This document shows, in pieces, positions 1 through 8,100 of a DNA stretch of 9,181 nt. This stretch comes from Bacteroidales bacterium (GTDB lineage Bacteria; Bacteroidota; Bacteroidia; Bacteroidales; UBA7960), in assembly GCA_007130545.1 (NCBI GenBank), contig SLSG01000287.1, forward strand, positions 1 through 9,181, in the 5' to 3' direction. The first letter of the stretch is position 1. Each line of letters begins with the position of its first letter. The translations under genes and the position numbers were made by a program. The notes beneath the pieces were generated by a model that did no database searches, was not told where the DNA came from, and was given only the letters and a program-made list of their open reading frames with translations.

Positions 1-11
1 GCCGGAAAACA

Positions 12-578
12 ATGATCACTAAGCAAAACAAGCCATCCAGGGGAAAACTGCTGATCAGCGAACCCGCACTGCGCGACTTTTATTTCGGCCGCAGCGTGGT
101 TTTGCTGGTGGAGCACAACGAGACGGAGGGGAGTATCGGACTGATTCTGAATAAACCGATCCACTTGAAACTGAAGGATGTGGTCAAGGAGTTCCCGCAA
201 AATGACTTTCCCTTGTTCCTGGGGGGGCCGGTTCACCCGGAAAGGTTGTTCTACCTGCATACGCTGGGCGACAAGATCCCGGGCAGCATCGAGATCATGG
301 ACGGGCTATTCTGGGGTGGGGAGATCCAGAAACTGATGGAAATGATCGACCTGCAGCTGGTCAGCACGCAGGATGTCCGGTTTTTCATCGGATACTCCGG
401 CTGGGAACCCAAACAGCTCGACAGGGAACTGCTTGAAAAGTCCTGGATCATCACCCAATGCAGCAAGGAACTTGCCATGGAGCAGAAACCGGAAAAACTC
501 TGGAGCAATATGCTGAAAGAGTTGGGCAACGACTATGCGATATGGGCGAACTTCCCGGCAGACCCCATCCTGAATTAA
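12..578 (+). CDS. YqgE/AlgH family protein (UPF0301)
   Basis: A 188-residue soluble protein of the YqgE/AlgH family (DUF179). Family hallmarks are visible in order: GKLLISEP near residues 11-18, the RSVVLLVEHN strand at 27-36, GSIGLILNKP at 40-49, LFLGGPV at 68-74, and a later IGYSGW segment at 126-131 that packs the single-domain fold. The length matches the usual 180-200 residues. There is no signal peptide or membrane segment. The biochemical role of the family is not settled: AlgH was named from alginate regulation in Pseudomonas, but no catalytic residues are established. The ATG at 12 places the conserved core ten residues in, as is usual. Only 11 bases precede it, so an upstream start cannot be excluded, although a weak purine run (GGAAAA) lies just before it. 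The gene converges on aroK with 11 bases between the stop codons. The family call is confident; the function is not. Confidence 0.93.
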   Translation: MITKQNKPSRGKLLISEPALRDFYFGRSVVLLVEHNETEGSIGLILNKPIHLKLKDVVKEFPQNDFPLFLGGPVHPERLFYLHTLGDKIPGSIEIMDGLFWGGEIQKLMEMIDLQLVSTQDVRFFIGYSGWEPKQLDRELLEKSWIITQCSKELAMEQKPEKLWSNMLKELGNDYAIWANFPADPILN

Positions 579-589
579 ATACCTTTTCT

Positions 590-1105
590 TTACGCACTCC
601 CATCGCTTCCGAACACCAGTGAGATGATGTGGTCAGGCTTGGCCGTTTCGCCCTTGATGATGCAATTGGCCTTCATATACCACGGCTCCCTCTCCGCCAA
701 ACGTTCAGAGATCTCAGCGAACAGGGACTCTCCTTCCAAATCCTGAAGCAAAGGACGTTTTACCCTGGCATTTTCCAGCCGGTGCACCAAACTGGCAACG
801 CTCATCCGGAGGTAGACCGGGATCCCATGGGCAAGGATGAATTCCATATTATCGAAAAAGCAAGGGGTTCCGCCCCCTGTCGCCACCACCACCCTGTCCA
901 TTTCCGCCGTCCGGTGGAGCACCTCCCGCTCCCTTTCCCTGAACGCCGGCTCTCCCTCATCGCGAAACAACTCCCATACCCTTTTCCCCGTCTCCCGCTC
1001 GATTTCATGGTCCGTATCATGGAAAGCATACTCCAGCCGCCTGGCAAGCCTTTTCCCGAGTGAGCTTTTGCCGCAGCCCATAAATCCGATCAGGTATATC
1101 CTCAT
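590..1105 (-). CDS. aroK: Shikimate kinase
   Basis: A 171-residue cytoplasmic kinase that phosphorylates the 3-hydroxyl of shikimate with ATP, the fifth step of the shikimate pathway towards chorismate. Key elements are all present: the Walker A loop GFMGCGKSS at residues 7-15; the HDTDHEIE motif at 29-36, whose second aspartate (D32) should bind shikimate; R56 in the GEPAFRERE segment; the GGG triplet at 77-79 that contacts shikimate; R117 in the lid segment VKRPLL; and the adenine-side R139 in LAEREPWY. The length is normal for a stand-alone AroK. The start is well supported because a matching promoter lies about 20 bases upstream and the Walker loop begins at residue 7, as is typical. It is transcribed divergently from the flippase gene and appears monocistronic in this window. 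No sign of truncation. Confidence 0.96.
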   Translation of the reverse strand: MRIYLIGFMGCGKSSLGKRLARRLEYAFHDTDHEIERETGKRVWELFRDEGEPAFREREREVLHRTAEMDRVVVATGGGTPCFFDNMEFILAHGIPVYLRMSVASLVHRLENARVKRPLLQDLEGESLFAEISERLAEREPWYMKANCIIKGETAKPDHIISLVFGSDGSA

Positions 1106-1125
1106 AACTGAAAAATCCCCACAGA

Positions 1126-1158
1126 CAAAATTAATCGAAAAAAGGGCGAAAAAACAAA
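1126..1158 (-). promoter_or_regulatory. Candidate Bacteroidota promoter of aroK
   Basis: Read on the minus strand, TAATTTTG (complement of 1126-1133) fits the Bacteroidota -7 consensus TAnnTTTG exactly. A TTTG (complement of 1155-1158) lies 21 bases further upstream, within the spacing usual for the -33 box. The -7 box ends about 20 bases before the aroK ATG, predicting a short 5' leader of roughly 10-15 bases. Matching both boxes at the right spacing makes this the best promoter candidate in the window. It is inferred from consensus only. Confidence 0.65.
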
Positions 1159-1164
1159 TTCCAC

Positions 1165-1172
1165 TACCTTTG
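1165..1172 (+). promoter_or_regulatory. Candidate Bacteroidota -7 promoter box for the flippase-epimerase unit
   Basis: TACCTTTG fits the Bacteroidota -7 consensus TAnnTTTG exactly and lies 42 bases before the flippase ATG, predicting a leader of about 35 bases. No TTG is found 17-23 bases upstream, where the sequence is A-rich (about 1137-1150), so the -33 element is weak or absent. The box lies only 6 bases beyond the divergent aroK -33 element, so the two promoters are interleaved. Confidence 0.55.
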
Positions 1173-1214
1173 CATCAACCTCCTTGCATCCAATTGCCGG
1201 CACAAGCCTTCACC

Positions 1215-2474
1215 ATGAAGATCAACAGGGAACTTTTCAGGGGAATATTCACGCTGGCAACAGGAACGGCCTCCGCCCAACTCATAGCCATCTTGCTGCA
1301 ACCCCTGCTGAGAAGGATCTTCCCTCCGTCCGACTTCGGAGCATATGCTGTTTACCTGAGCCTGACCGGCATCCTGGCGGTGGTCGCCACCTTCCGCTAT
1401 GAACCGGCCATCGTACAGCCCACAAAAAAAGGGGATGCGGTCAATCTGGCCTTCCTTGCCTTTTACATCAACCTGATTTTCTGCCTGCTGCTGACCGCGC
1501 TTGCATGGATATTCCATAAACCCCTGGCCACTTTCCTGAACCTGGCAGACCCTTATGTATCCTGGCTGCTGCTGGTGCCGGCCGGGGTGTTCCTGCTGGG
1601 CACCTACCAGACCATGAACTACTTCCTGATCAGACAGAAGGCTTTTCGTGCCATTTCTTTCAACAAGGGCATGCGCCGCCTGGGAGAAGGCGCGGTGCAG
1701 CTGACAGCAGGTCATTTCATGCTTGGAGTCGGATTGGTACTGGGTGATATCGGGGGACAGCTGATCAATGTGTTCAGTGGAATGAGGCAGATTGTGCGAA
1801 AGGGATTCAGTTTCCGCTTGCATTCCCTTTCCCGGCAAAGGGCATTGGCTTTAGAATATGCCGACCATCCGCTTTATTATATGGGACCAATGGCGCTGAA
1901 CGTGATTTGCCTGATGCTGCCCATCATTTTCGTGAACAAGTTTTACAGCCAGGAAATCGCCGGTTATTTTGACCTCACCCGACTGGTTCTGGTCGTGCCG
2001 GCCGCCATACTGACAATGAGTGTCGGACAGGTTTTCCTGCAGACCATCACCGAGAAAAAGCGCTTGAACCTGGATCTTCGCAGCGATTTTCTTCAACTGC
2101 TCTGGGTACTGCTCGCCATTGCCGCCGTGAAGATCCTGGTGCTGACACTGGCCGGACCGCAACTGCTGGCATGGTATGCGGGTCCGCCCTACCTGGAGGC
2201 CGGCAGGTATGCCCAGATCCTGGTGTGGGGCTCGGCCATCCGTACCGTGGTATCCCCGCTGTCAATGGTATTTGTCGGATTGAGAAAGCTAAGGATGCAG
2301 GCCATCTGGCAAATCACCTATTTTGTCCTGATCTGTTTATTGCCCTTTTTCAGCCATCTGGGGATCTTCGACTTCATACTGTTACTGACAGGGATCGAAC
2401 TATTGGCCTACGGTCTTAACTTTGTGCTGGTGTGGCACATCCTGAAAGCGCATCATAAAGACAACCATAAATGA
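1215..2474 (+). CDS. Wzx-like oligosaccharide flippase (MOP superfamily)
   Basis: A 419-residue polytopic inner-membrane protein of the polysaccharide-biosynthesis/flippase group (MOP superfamily, Wzx-like). These proteins move undecaprenyl-pyrophosphate-linked oligosaccharides across the inner membrane during capsule, O-antigen or exopolysaccharide assembly. An amphipathic N-terminus is followed by a TM1 region (about 11-30), then the family-typical PSDFGAYAVYLS at 38-49. Hydrophobic segments follow near 50-60, 78-100, 115-138, 160-185, 225-240, 253-275, 293-313, 333-354, 364-380 and 383-409, consistent with about 12-14 helices. The segment around 318-336 (AWYAGPPYLEAGRYAQIL) resembles the late conserved loop of the family. 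The ATG at 1215 was chosen because the frame is open back to 837 but that extension would run antisense through aroK and upstream of the promoter box at 1165. No Shine-Dalgarno is visible. Its stop overlaps the epimerase start (ATGA). The substrate cannot be read from sequence. Confidence 0.86.
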   Translation: MKINRELFRGIFTLATGTASAQLIAILLQPLLRRIFPPSDFGAYAVYLSLTGILAVVATFRYEPAIVQPTKKGDAVNLAFLAFYINLIFCLLLTALAWIFHKPLATFLNLADPYVSWLLLVPAGVFLLGTYQTMNYFLIRQKAFRAISFNKGMRRLGEGAVQLTAGHFMLGVGLVLGDIGGQLINVFSGMRQIVRKGFSFRLHSLSRQRALALEYADHPLYYMGPMALNVICLMLPIIFVNKFYSQEIAGYFDLTRLVLVVPAAILTMSVGQVFLQTITEKKRLNLDLRSDFLQLLWVLLAIAAVKILVLTLAGPQLLAWYAGPPYLEAGRYAQILVWGSAIRTVVSPLSMVFVGLRKLRMQAIWQITYFVLICLLPFFSHLGIFDFILLLTGIELLAYGLNFVLVWHILKAHHKDNHK

Positions 2475-3544
2475 TCAAGATTCTTACCGTCATCGGGGCT
2501 AGGCCCCAGTTCATCAAGGCAGCCCCGGTAAGCCGGGCAATGGCCGCGCAGACAGGGATCAGGGAGGTCATCCTGCATACCGGCCAGCATTTTGACCATC
2601 ACATGAGCCAGGTATTTTTTGACCAGATGCAGATCCCACGTCCGCAGTACGAGCTAAACATCCACAGCATGGACCACGGCGCCATGACAGGAAATATGCT
2701 TGTCGGCATCGAGCAAGTGATCAAGAAGGAGGAGCCGGATTGGGTCATGGTTTACGGGGATACCAATTCCACGCTGGCAGGAGCCCTGTCAGCCGCCAAG
2801 CAGGGTGTAAGGGTGGCCCACGTCGAGGCCGGACTGCGCTCGTTCAACATGGCCATGCCGGAAGAGATCAACCGCATCCTGACAGACCGCGTCAGTTCCC
2901 TGCTGTTCTGTCCGACCATGGCCGCCATTGAAAACCTCAGCCGGGAAGGTTTCGATCACTTCCCCTGCCAGATTAAGCTCATCGGGGATGTCATGTATGA
3001 TGCCTGCCTTCAGTTCCGCCCCCTTGCCAGTCCGCCAGACATTGCAGACCTGCCCCCGGAATTTGTGCTGGCCACCATCCACAGGGCTGAGAATACCAAC
3101 GAACCCACCAGGATGAACAAGATCCTGTATGCATTGAACAAGCTCTCAGACACGATTCCAGTGGTGTTCCCCGTCCATCCGCGCACACGGAAGCTCCTGG
3201 ATTCAGGCAATTATCCGCAACTATCAGGGCAGATCCGACAGATCCGTCCGATGGGCTACCTGGAGATGCTCCACCTGTTGAATGCATGCCGAATGGTGCT
3301 GACCGACAGCGGGGGGCTGCAAAAGGAAGCCTACTTTTTTGAGAAGCCATGTATCACGGTCCGGGAAGAAACCGAATGGACCGAACTGGTCGAGGCCGGT
3401 TACAACAAGGTCTGCGGCACCGATCCGGATGCCATCCTGGCCGCATCAGCACAATTCCTGAAGCAGGCACCGCATTTTGTGAACGGACTTTACGGAAACG
3501 GAAATGCCGCTGAGATGATTACAGCGGCATTCCTGGACTCATAG
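2471..3544 (+). CDS. wecB: UDP-N-acetylglucosamine 2-epimerase (non-hydrolysing)
   Basis: A 357-residue cytosolic enzyme with a GT-B-like fold that interconverts UDP-GlcNAc and UDP-ManNAc, the precursor of ManNAc or ManNAcA units in surface glycans. Family motifs are in order: GARPQFIKAAP at residues 9-19, HTGQHFDHHMS at 36-46, GDTNSTLAG at 96-104 with D97, HVEAGLRS at 117-124 with E119, PEEINR at 130-135 with E131, TIHRAENT at 202-209 with H204, VHPRTR at 235-240, DSGGLQKEA at 279-287 and REETEW at 298-303. D97, E119, E131 and H204 correspond to the catalytic set known from E. coli WecB (D95, E117, E131, H213). Length is typical at about 360-380. Its ATG lies inside the flippase stop region (ATGA, 2471-2474), so the two are probably translationally coupled. 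No dehydrogenase or glycosyltransferase gene is beside it, so the final sugar is unknown. The symbol follows the family and does not imply ECA synthesis. Confidence 0.94.
   Translation: MIKILTVIGARPQFIKAAPVSRAMAAQTGIREVILHTGQHFDHHMSQVFFDQMQIPRPQYELNIHSMDHGAMTGNMLVGIEQVIKKEEPDWVMVYGDTNSTLAGALSAAKQGVRVAHVEAGLRSFNMAMPEEINRILTDRVSSLLFCPTMAAIENLSREGFDHFPCQIKLIGDVMYDACLQFRPLASPPDIADLPPEFVLATIHRAENTNEPTRMNKILYALNKLSDTIPVVFPVHPRTRKLLDSGNYPQLSGQIRQIRPMGYLEMLHLLNACRMVLTDSGGLQKEAYFFEKPCITVREETEWTELVEAGYNKVCGTDPDAILAASAQFLKQAPHFVNGLYGNGNAAEMITAAFLDS
3503..3531. repeat. 10-bp perfect inverted repeat at the convergent end of the epimerase gene
   Basis: AATGCCGCTG (3503-3512) and CAGCGGCATT (3522-3531) are perfect reverse complements around a 9-base loop, ending 11 bases before the epimerase stop triplet begins (3542) and 22 bases beyond the gdhA stop as read on the minus strand. 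In RNA it would form a GC-rich stem on either strand. Neither side has a strong U-tract; the gdhA-reading side is followed by a short T-richer run. It may act as a shared structural 3' end for the two convergent transcripts, but it also lies in coding sequence and its function is unproven. Confidence 0.5.
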
Positions 3545-3553
3545 CTGTGCTGA

Positions 3554-4894
3554 TTAGACATAGCCCTGTGCAAGCATGGCATTGGCCACCTTGACAAAAC
3601 CACCGATATTGGCGCCCTTCACGTAGTTGATGAAATCCCCTTCCTTGCCAAAGGTTAAACAAGTCTTGTGGATATTGATCATGATGTTGTGCAAACGCTG
3701 GTCCACCTCCTCGCGGGTCCATGACAGCCTCAGGGAGTTCTGGCTCATTTCGAGTCCCGAGGTGGCCACACCGCCGGCATTGGCTGCCTTACCGGGTCCG
3801 TATAGGATCTTGTTGTGCAGGAAAACCTCCACGGCCTCCGGGGTAGAGGGCATATTGGCCCCTTCCGAAACGCAGATGCAGCCGTTCTTGACAAGGGCTT
3901 TGGCCTCTTCCTCGTTCAATTCATTCTCGGTGGCACATGGCAGGGCGATGTCGCATTTCTCCATCCAGGGACGGGAAGTGCCTTCCACAAATTTACAGCC
4001 GTAATGGTCGGCATACTCACGGATGCGACCACGCTTGATGTTCTTCAGGTTCATCACAAAATGAAGCTTTTCGGTATCAATGCCGTCCTTGTCATAGATA
4101 TAGCCGTTGGAGTCAGACAGTGTCACTACCTTGCCTCCCAGTTCAATGACCTTCTGGGTGGCAAACTGGGCCACATTGCCGGATCCGCTGATAGACACGG
4201 TTTTTCCTTTGAAGCCTTCGTTGATGGTGGCAAGCATTTCCTGGGCAAAATAGACGGTGCCATAGCCGGTGGCTTCCGGGCGAATGACGCTTCCGCCATA
4301 TTCCAGGCCCTTTCCGGTAAACACACCGGTAAACTCGTTCTTGATGCGTTTGTATTGCCCGTACATGAATCCGATCTCACGACCGCCCACGCCAATGTCA
4401 CCGGCCGGAACGTCCGTATCCGGACCGATGTGGCGGAACAACTCGGTCATCAGGCTCTGGCAGAACCGCATCACCTCGTTGTCGCTCTTCCCCTTGGGGT
4501 CAAAATCACTTCCGCCCTTCCCGCCACCAAGTGGCAAGGTGGTCAGGCTGTTCTTGAAGACTTGCTCAAAGGCAAGGAATTTCAGTACGCCGAGATCCAC
4601 CGTGGGGTGAAACCGCATACCACCCTTATAGGGTCCGATGGCGCTGTTCATCTCGATCCGAAAGCCGCGGTTGACTTGAACATCTCCCTTATCATCTATC
4701 CAGGGGATACGGAACATGATCACCCGCTCGGGCTCTATCATCCGCTCAAATACTTTCGCCGCCTTATACTTGGGGTTTTCTTCAAGAAAAGGAATAATGG
4801 TCTCGGCCACTTCCTGAACGGCTTGGTGAAACGCTCGCTCCGAAGGGTTTTTGGCGATCACATAATCCATGAATTTTTTTACTTGTGCATCCAT
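3554..4894 (-). CDS. gdhA: NADP-type glutamate dehydrogenase
   Basis: A 446-residue hexameric family I glutamate dehydrogenase, which makes glutamate from 2-oxoglutarate and ammonium with NADPH. Visible elements are: the substrate-domain segment GPYKGGMRFHP at 87-97; PLGGGKGGSDFDPKGKS at 121-137, whose K126 is the catalytic lysine; VPAGDIGVGGREIG at 162-175, with D166 the catalytic aspartate; RPEATGYG at 205-212; the Rossmann dinucleotide loop SGSGNVA at 236-242; and NAGGVATSGLEMSQN at 372-386. The second Rossmann strand ends in TLSDSNGY (258-265), with small and serine residues where NAD-specific enzymes often differ. This resembles E. coli GdhA, so NADPH use is likely but inferred. Length matches the 445-450 norm. 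The ATG has A-rich sequence and no Shine-Dalgarno ahead of it, as is common in Bacteroidota. It converges on the epimerase gene and diverges from the large receiver/ATP-grasp gene. Confidence 0.97.
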   Translation of the reverse strand: MDAQVKKFMDYVIAKNPSERAFHQAVQEVAETIIPFLEENPKYKAAKVFERMIEPERVIMFRIPWIDDKGDVQVNRGFRIEMNSAIGPYKGGMRFHPTVDLGVLKFLAFEQVFKNSLTTLPLGGGKGGSDFDPKGKSDNEVMRFCQSLMTELFRHIGPDTDVPAGDIGVGGREIGFMYGQYKRIKNEFTGVFTGKGLEYGGSVIRPEATGYGTVYFAQEMLATINEGFKGKTVSISGSGNVAQFATQKVIELGGKVVTLSDSNGYIYDKDGIDTEKLHFVMNLKNIKRGRIREYADHYGCKFVEGTSRPWMEKCDIALPCATENELNEEEAKALVKNGCICVSEGANMPSTPEAVEVFLHNKILYGPGKAANAGGVATSGLEMSQNSLRLSWTREEVDQRLHNIMINIHKTCLTFGKEGDFINYVKGANIGGFVKVANAMLAQGYV

Positions 4895-4957
4895 TTGTTA
4901 TCAGTTTTTGGGTTAGAATAATGCATTCACAAAACAATTTTAGCCGAATTTCAGGCC

Positions 4958-4965
4958 CAAACGTA
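4958..4965 (-). promoter_or_regulatory. Candidate Bacteroidota -7 promoter box of gdhA
   Basis: The minus strand reads TACGTTTG here, an exact fit to TAnnTTTG, in an AT-rich divergent region. It lies 63 bases before the gdhA ATG, predicting a leader of about 55 bases. No TTG is found at 17-23 bases upstream (complement of about 4983-4991), so only the -7 half is supported. Confidence 0.5.
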
Positions 4966-5030
4966 TATTTTTAAAAAACATATTTATTTTTCTTTTTTCT
5001 TGCATTTATCAAATATTTTATTATGGCTGG

Positions 5031-5048
5031 AGCGGAATTATTTCCGCT
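5031..5048. repeat. Inverted repeat in the gdhA / ATP-grasp divergent region
   Basis: AGCGGAA (5031-5037) and TTCCGCT (5042-5048) are perfect reverse complements around a 4-base TTAT loop, in otherwise AT-rich non-coding DNA, 84 bases before the ATG at 5132. It could be a small dyad operator for a regulator of the divergent pair, or a hairpin in a long leader transcript. No clear run of T follows it on either strand, so an intrinsic terminator is less likely. Confidence 0.4.
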
Positions 5049-5099
5049 TTATGAAGAATTATTCGAAATTTGTATCGTTCCATTGCCAGGGGCTTTATG

Positions 5100-5132
5100 C
5101 CCGCAGGCAGAATCGATAAACCCACAGGCAGA
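5100..5132 (+). repeat. 21-bp-phased direct repeat before the large receiver/ATP-grasp gene
   Basis: CCCGCAGGCAGA (5100-5111) recurs as CCCACAGGCAGA (5121-5132), 11 of 12 bases identical and offset by exactly 21 bp, or two helical turns. The second copy ends on the A of the start codon. The spacing suits two protein contacts on the same DNA face or two repeated leader-RNA elements. It may also be chance. There is no Shine-Dalgarno between the second copy and the ATG. Confidence 0.4.
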
Positions 5133-8100
5133 TGACGGACCCCAAGGAGATCAATACCCCGCAGAAAGATGAAAACAGGTCCGGTGTCACTGGCACCGCC
5201 GGCGTTAACGACCTGGGCCATCCGGTTCCCATCAGCCAGGATGAGATCCAGAAGATCCTGGCAGAAAAAACGGAACGGCTGAAGGAATTGGGGGCCATCA
5301 ACAAGACGACCGCCATCCTGAAGGAAGAAAAGCCAATTCCCGATATGCTCAGGGAGATCGTCCAGTTCCTGCCCCCGGCATGGAAGCACCATGATGATGC
5401 GGTGGCCCGCATAAAATACGGGGAGGATAAGTTCCACAGCTCTTCCAGGTTCATGGAAACCCGCTGGTTCCAGCGCAAAACCTTTGAAACGATAGACGGC
5501 AAGGAAGGGATCATCGAGGTGTTTTACCTGAAAGAACATCCGGAGGTTGATGAAGGGCCGTTTATCATTGAGGAACGTCACCTGATAAACAACCTTTCGA
5601 GCCTGATTACCGGTTACCTGAATACCCACATCGGAAAATCCCTGCTGAAAAAAGTGGCCCCTCCCAAAATTCCGGCAGAGGAGGTAATGGCAGAACGGGA
5701 ACATTCGGCCATGAGCCGACAGTTGCTTCAGAAGTTCCTCAATAAGCACAACTCCGACCGGGACATTTACCACGACCTGATGCAATACAAGGTAAGGGAG
5801 ATCCTCCTGGTGGCGAACCTCTACGATGCCTACATCATTGAGCAGGAAGGGCGCTTCTTCGAGCAGGTGACCGGGGAGTACTACCAGCTGAACCTGTCCT
5901 CTGCCCCGCGCATCACCGGGGTCTCCACCCCGGAAGAGGCCCTGGAAAAGATGCAGGAGAAACATTTCGACATGGTCATCGTAATGATGGGGGTCGAAAA
6001 GTCCACCCCCATCCAGCTCAGCCGCATCATCAAGCAGATTTACCACAACATACCCATCTTCATGCTGTTGAACAACAACAGCGACATCGCCATGTTTGAG
6101 GACGGAAACAAGCCCATCAATTCCATCGACAAAGTGTTTGTATGGAACGGGGATTCCAAGGTGTTTCTGGCCATGGTCAAGTACAATGAGGACCGCATGA
6201 ACGTGGAGAATGACATCCGCATCGGGATGGTTCGTGTGATCCTGCTGGTGGAAGACTCCGCCAAGTACTATTCACGCTACCTGCCCATACTTTATTCCAT
6301 CGTTATTGAGCAGACCCAGCACCTGATCGAGGAGGTCAACACCGATGAGCTCTACAAACTGCTCAAAATGCGCGTCCGGCCGAAGGTGCTGCTGGCATCC
6401 AACTACAGTGATGCCATCACCCTGTTTAACAAATACAAGGAGAATCTGCTCTGCCTGATCTCTGACGTGAAGTTTGAGAAGGACGGGAAACTGGACGAAA
6501 ATGCCGGGCTCGACCTGGTGTCATATGCCAAGGCCAGCATTCCGAACCTTCCAACCGTACTCCAGTCATCCGACCCTGAAAACGCCCAAAAGGCATACCT
6601 GCTAAAATCCACCTTTGTCAACAAGAACTCTGAAACACTTAAACAGGACCTGCAGAGTTTTATCAATTATTACCTGGGATTCGGTCACTTTGTGTACAAG
6701 GATGAGGAGGGCCGGAAAGACATCGCAGTGGCCCGGTCGATGAAGGAATTCCAGACCCATCTGAAGACCATCCCGGAGAAATCCCTGATCTATCATGCCA
6801 AGCGCGACCATTTCTCCCATTGGCTGATGGCCAGGGGGGAGATCCAGATCGCCAAACGCATCAAACCCCTGAGGGTGGAGGATTTCACCTCCCCCGGCAG
6901 TTTACGGGAATACCTGATCGGTGTGATTGAACAATGCATACATGACAAGCAGAAGGGCAAAGTGATCAATTTTGAGGAGAGTGCCTTGCTTGACGAGACC
7001 AATGTGGTTAGCCTGGCACCGGGTTCTTTGGGTGGCAAGGGCCGCGGACTGGCCTTTATAAATATGATCATCAATAGCTTTGACTTCTCGGAACTGGTCC
7101 CCGAAATCCGGGTCCGCACCCCGAAAACCTCCATCATCGGCACGGAGGAATTTGAGCGGTTTATACAGAACAACGACCTGTACAACGAGATCTACAAGGA
7201 AACCGACTACGAAACCGTCAAAAAGCGCTTTCTGGAGGGCCGGCTGACAGACACCTTGCGAAAGCGGCTGAAAGCCTACCTTTCCATCATCGAAAAACCC
7301 CTGGCCATAAGATCGTCCAGCCTGTTCGAGGACTCGCTGATGCAACCCTTTGCCGGAATCTTTGATACCTTTTTGCTGCCCAATAACCACCCAGACCTGA
7401 ATGTCAGGCTGGAACAGACCATGAATGCCATCAAGCTGGTGTTTGCATCCATTTTTTCGCCCACCGCATCTGCCTATTTCAAGGCTGTCAACTACAAGAT
7501 CGAAGAGGAGAAGATGGCGGTCATCATACAGGAAGTGGCCGGCAAGCTTTATGAAGAATCCTTCTACCCACACATCAGCGGCGTGGCCCAGTCTTACAAC
7601 TTCTACCCCTACTCCTATATGAAACCGGATGAAGGCTTTGCCTCCATGGCCGTGGGTCTGGGAAAATATGTCGTGGAGGGGGAAAAAACCTATCGCTTCT
7701 CCCCGGTACACCCCCAGCTGGAGATTTATACGCCGAAGGACCTTTTTAAGAACTCCCAGGTGCACTTCTATGCCATAGACATGAAGAAAAAAGAACTCAA
7801 CCTGCTGGAGGGAGAGGATGCCGGACTAATCAAGCTGGAGATCGACAAGGCCGAGCAACACGGGACCCTGAAACACTGTGCCTCGGTATATGACTTTTCC
7901 AGTGAGCGGACCATCCCGGGAATCACCGAGGCAGGGCCACGGGTAGTGAACTTCGCCAACATTCTGAAATACGACTATATCCCACTGCCAAAGACCATAG
8001 AGGTGATCCTCGACATCATATCCGAGTCCATGGGCACCCCAATCGAAATAGAATTCGCCGTAGACCTGAACAAGGACAAAGAGGGCCGGGCATCCTTCTA

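Noticed and set aside
837..1214. N-terminal extension of the flippase frame (126 extra residues)
   Set aside because: It runs antisense through aroK, lies upstream of the TACCTTTG promoter box, and its translation is Ser/Pro-rich and unlike the flippase family, whose N-terminus fits the ATG at 1215.
3815..4921. Long open frame (368 codons) antisense to gdhA
   Set aside because: gdhA on the other strand has full family motifs and normal length. The antisense frame shows no recognisable domain and is explained by third-position composition of gdhA.
5065..5072. GAAATTTG as a plus-strand -7 promoter box for the large gene
   Set aside because: It misses the first T of TAnnTTTG and has no TTG at the expected upstream spacing, so it is too weak to list as a promoter.
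5023..5172. Possible 49-codon upstream ORF overlapping the start of the large gene
   Set aside because: It overlaps the real start out of frame, contains the dyad and both direct repeat copies, and shows no recognisable peptide. A regulatory uORF is possible but not supported.
5021..6046. Open frame (341 codons) antisense to the start of the large gene
   Set aside because: The sense strand encodes recognisable GAF-like and receiver-like domains throughout, and the antisense translation has no family features. The 287-codon frame at 6902-7765 is rejected for the same reason.
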